This document shows positions 61,978-64,000 of a stretch of DNA of 64,000 bases, piece after piece (position 1 is the stretch's first letter; each line of letters opens with the position of its first letter). The stretch comes from Thalassococcus halodurans (GTDB lineage Bacteria > Pseudomonadota > Alphaproteobacteria > Rhodobacterales > Rhodobacteraceae). The stretch lies in contig NZ_FNUZ01000003.1 in NCBI RefSeq assembly GCF_900108225.1, positions 310,001 to 374,000 of the forward strand. The letters run 5' to 3'. Position numbers and translations under genes: made by a program. Below the pieces are notes generated by a model. It made no database searches and was not told the origin of the DNA. It worked only from the letters and a program-made list of their open reading frames with translations.

Positions 61978-62006
61978 TTGACATTCGAATTAATACCGCC
62001 GACTAT
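61978..62006 (+). promoter_or_regulatory. Candidate promoter of the xylose operon
   Basis: TTGACA (61978-61983), exactly 17 bases, GACTAT (62001-62006, three of six -10 bases). It is the best sigma-70-type match between trhO and xylA. A start near 62013 would give a leader of about 190 bases. Confidence 0.55.
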
Positions 62007-62030
62007 CCCCCCAATGGGAGGATAGTAAGG

Positions 62031-62072
62031 ATGCAGGTATGGTCCTGTGCCGCGCGTTTGCGTGGCCACTAG
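62031..62072 (+). CDS. Possible 13-residue upstream frame in the xylA leader
   Basis: ATG at 62031, nine bases after GGGAGG, opens 13 codons ([13 protein letters not shown]) to a TAG at 62070. It is the first start codon after the candidate promoter. It could regulate xylA or be chance. Confidence 0.2.
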   Translation: MQVWSCAARLRGH

Positions 62073-62158
62073 GGGTTCCGCCACCAAAGGCGACACCCTG
62101 ATAGGCCATCAACCGACATCACCGAACATCCCCAACCAGAGTCTAATTCAGCGGAAAA

Positions 62159-62176
62159 CGCAGGCTTCAGCCTGCG
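62159..62176 (+). promoter_or_regulatory. Hairpin in the xylA leader
   Basis: CGCAGGC and GCCTGCG (seven pairs, four-base loop) lie 30 bases before the xylA start, between the candidate promoter and the ribosome binding site AAAGGAA. Confidence 0.35.
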
Positions 62177-62205
62177 CGCCGCGTCGCAAAGTTAAAGGAA
62201 CCGCC

Positions 62206-63513
62206 ATGAGCACCGGATTTTTCGAAGGCCTGTCCAAAGTCACCTACAAAGGCGCTGATGGCGACGGTGATCTAAGCTTCCGTCACTACAATCCCGACGA
62301 AGTTGTGATGGGCAAACGCATGGAAGATCACCTGCGCTTTGCCGTCGCCTATTGGCACAGCTTTGCATGGGAAGGCGGCGACCCGTTCGGCGGTCAGACC
62401 TTTGAACGCCCGTGGCACCCCCAAGACGACATGGGCCGCGCCAAGATGAAGGCCGATGTCGCGTTCGAGATGTTCGAAATCCTCGGCCAGCCCTACTATT
62501 GCTGGCACGACGCCGACATCCGCCCCGAACAGGGCAGCTACGCTGAAAACCTGTCGACCCTGAACGAAATCACCGACTACATGGGTGAAAAACAGGAAGC
62601 CACAGGCACCAAGCTGCTGTGGGGCACGGCCAACATGTTCAGCCACCGCCGCTGGATGTCTGGCGCATCCACAAACCCCGATCCGGATGTCTTTGCCTAT
62701 GCGGCAGCCACGGTGAAAGGCTGCATGGACGCGACGCACAAACTGAGCGGGGAAAACTATGTGCTGTGGGGCGGTCGTGAAGGCTATGAAACACTGTTGA
62801 ACACCGACCTGAATCAGGAATTGGACCACATGGGTCGCTTCCTGAACATGGTGGTCGATTACAAACACAAGATCGGTTTCAAAGGCACCATTCTGGTTGA
62901 ACCCAAACCGCAGGAACCGTCCAAGCACCAGTATGACTATGACGCGGCAACCTGCATCGGATTCCTGCGCAAATACGGGCTGGAAAACGAGGTAAAGCTG
63001 AACCTTGAACAGGGTCACGCCATCCTTGCCGGTCATTCGTTCGAACATGAACTGGCAGTTGCGGGTGCCGAGGGCATGCTGGGATCAATCGACATGAACC
63101 GGAACGACTATCAGTCCGGCTGGGACACCGACCAATTCCCGAACAACGTGCCCGAAGTGGCGCTGGCCTATTATCAGGTTCTGAAGGCAGGCGGCTTCAC
63201 CACAGGCGGCACGAACTTTGACGCCAAACTGCGCCGTCAGTCGCTGGATCCCGTCGATCTGATCGCCGGTCATGTTGGTGGCATGGATGTCTGTGCGCGC
63301 GGCCTGAAAGCGGCTGCGGCCATGCTTGAAGACGGCGGTATGGAAGATGCGCTGAAGGATCGCTACGCGGGTTGGGAAACACCTGAGGCACAGGCGATGC
63401 TGAACAGCGATCTGGAAACCATTTCGAACCGCGTTCTGTCCGACAACCTGAATCCCGAACCGCGTTCGGGCCGTCAGGAACGTCTGGAAAACTACATCAA
63501 CAAGTTCGTCTGA
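62206..63513 (+). CDS. xylA: Xylose isomerase
   Basis: 435 residues from the ATG at 62206 (AAAGGAA upstream); longer in-frame readings into the leader are rejected. Class II isomerase motifs: [18 protein letters not shown] with catalytic His, [36 protein letters not shown] (metal Glu and others) and [17 protein letters not shown]. It converts xylose to xylulose in the cytoplasm. The stop overlaps the start of galM (TGATG). Confidence 0.97.
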   Translation: MSTGFFEGLSKVTYKGADGDGDLSFRHYNPDEVVMGKRMEDHLRFAVAYWHSFAWEGGDPFGGQTFERPWHPQDDMGRAKMKADVAFEMFEILGQPYYCWHDADIRPEQGSYAENLSTLNEITDYMGEKQEATGTKLLWGTANMFSHRRWMSGASTNPDPDVFAYAAATVKGCMDATHKLSGENYVLWGGREGYETLLNTDLNQELDHMGRFLNMVVDYKHKIGFKGTILVEPKPQEPSKHQYDYDAATCIGFLRKYGLENEVKLNLEQGHAILAGHSFEHELAVAGAEGMLGSIDMNRNDYQSGWDTDQFPNNVPEVALAYYQVLKAGGFTTGGTNFDAKLRRQSLDPVDLIAGHVGGMDVCARGLKAAAAMLEDGGMEDALKDRYAGWETPEAQAMLNSDLETISNRVLSDNLNPEPRSGRQERLENYINKFV

Positions 63514-64000
63514 TGACCAGCGCCGTCTCTGAAATCCGCAGCCACACCCTGTCTGATGGCGATGTGTCCGTAACCATCCTGTCGATGGGCGCGGCCACGC
63601 AAGACTGGCGTGTGCCTGACGGCACGGGGCGGCGTGTTCCCGTTGTTCTCGGCTATTCCGACCCTGCCGCTTATGCCACGCAAGGCGGGTTTCTGGGTGT
63701 GATCGTCGGGCGGGTTGCCAACCGCATCGCCGGATCAAGCTTTACCTTGGACGGCGTCACACATCATGTGACGCCGAACGAAGGGCCGAACCAGCTGCAT
63801 GGTGGCCCCAAAGGGTGGTGGGCCAAGAACTGGACACTGGAAGCCGACGGCGATCGGGCTGTGCAGTTGACGCTGTCCTCGCCCGACGGTGACATGGGGT
63901 TTCCAGGCTCTGTTCAGGCCCAAATCACCATTTCTTTGGATGGTCATCGCCTGACTTACGACATGTCCGCCACCTGCGAACGGCCGACGCCGATCAATCT
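63513..64000 (+). CDS. galM: Aldose 1-epimerase, N-terminal part (truncated by window end)
   Basis: 162 codons are visible from the ATG at 63513, which overlaps the xylA stop. Signatures: GVIVGRVANRIAGSSFTLDG and NEGPNQLHGGPKGWWAKNW, with the catalytic His expected further on, past the window. It interconverts sugar anomers and would feed the right form of xylose to XylA. Cut by the window edge, not a pseudogene as far as visible. Confidence 0.93.
   Translation, partial: MTSAVSEIRSHTLSDGDVSVTILSMGAATQDWRVPDGTGRRVPVVLGYSDPAAYATQGGFLGVIVGRVANRIAGSSFTLDGVTHHVTPNEGPNQLHGGPKGWWAKNWTLEADGDRAVQLTLSSPDGDMGFPGSVQAQITISLDGHRLTYDMSATCERPTPIN

Noticed and set aside
1-64000. CRISPR array, prophage, integrative element or insertion sequence
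   Set aside because: No regularly spaced direct repeats, transposase, integrase or phage structural genes were seen; the tRNA-Pro 3' end is not followed by an integrase or an obvious repeat of the tRNA end.

Overview
The window looks like chromosomal DNA of a marine alphaproteobacterium of the order Rhodobacterales (Roseobacter group). The grounds are the protein families, roughly 60% GC, and gene orders I recognise from that group: leuC-leuD ... leuB; tlpA divergent from argH-small lipoprotein-lysA-DUF4175; hisC-tyrA; YqiJ-flotillin. I see no transposase, integrase, rRNA operon or CRISPR array. There is one tRNA gene, tRNA-Pro(CGG). All names rest on reading translated motifs; no database search was run.

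Layout. (1) 1-8.6 kb is a surface or secreted polysaccharide and polyketide region: the first 623 codons of a type I polyketide synthase (cut by the window edge), a Wzx-like flippase, a GT2 and a GT4 glycosyltransferase, and a 962-residue exported protein that appears to combine an SGNH-type esterase domain, a glycosidase-like barrel and RTX repeats. (2) 8.7-12.9 kb holds two divergent 2-hydroxyacyl-CoA dehydratase-like subunits, a MarR regulator and a CaiB-type CoA-transferase. The two enzyme promoters share a MarR-type palindrome in nearly the same place, which suggests one small regulon. (3) 12.9-22 kb carries the tRNA, a DMT exporter, leucine biosynthesis genes leuB, leuD and leuC interleaved with a LysR/NAD(P)-binding pair and a membrane protein/EEP hydrolase pair, and an MscS channel. 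(4) 23-35.6 kb is mostly housekeeping: thiolase, RecQ, YaaA, a soluble hybrid histidine kinase, YggT, a thioesterase, an MFS carrier, MepA, a phytase-like protein and YhhQ. It ends with an unusual structured element in front of ribosome-rescue factor ArfB. (5) 35.7-42.3 kb is a catabolic block on the minus strand: acyl-CoA dehydrogenase, amidohydrolase, MarR, enoyl-CoA hydratase, SDR dehydrogenase and two TRAP transporter subunits. It looks like import and CoA-dependent breakdown of an aromatic or unsaturated acid. (6) 42.4-48.9 kb is TIGR02302/DUF4175, lysA, DUF2834, a 57-residue lipoprotein missed by length cut-offs, argH and tlpA. (7) 48.9-64 kb has two fatty-acid-hydroxylase-superfamily proteins, YqiJ/YqiK, an extensin-like protein, tyrA and hisC, an acyltransferase, the NAD salvage pair pncA/pncB, an Hsp70-like ATPase, TrhO, and the start of a xylose operon (xylA, galM; the last is cut by the window end).

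The most unusual features are the arfB-upstream element at 34945-35117, the MarR/CoA-transferase/dehydratase regulon with its degenerate dehydratase cysteines, the esterase-glycosidase-RTX protein, and the leader-like region upstream of leuC.
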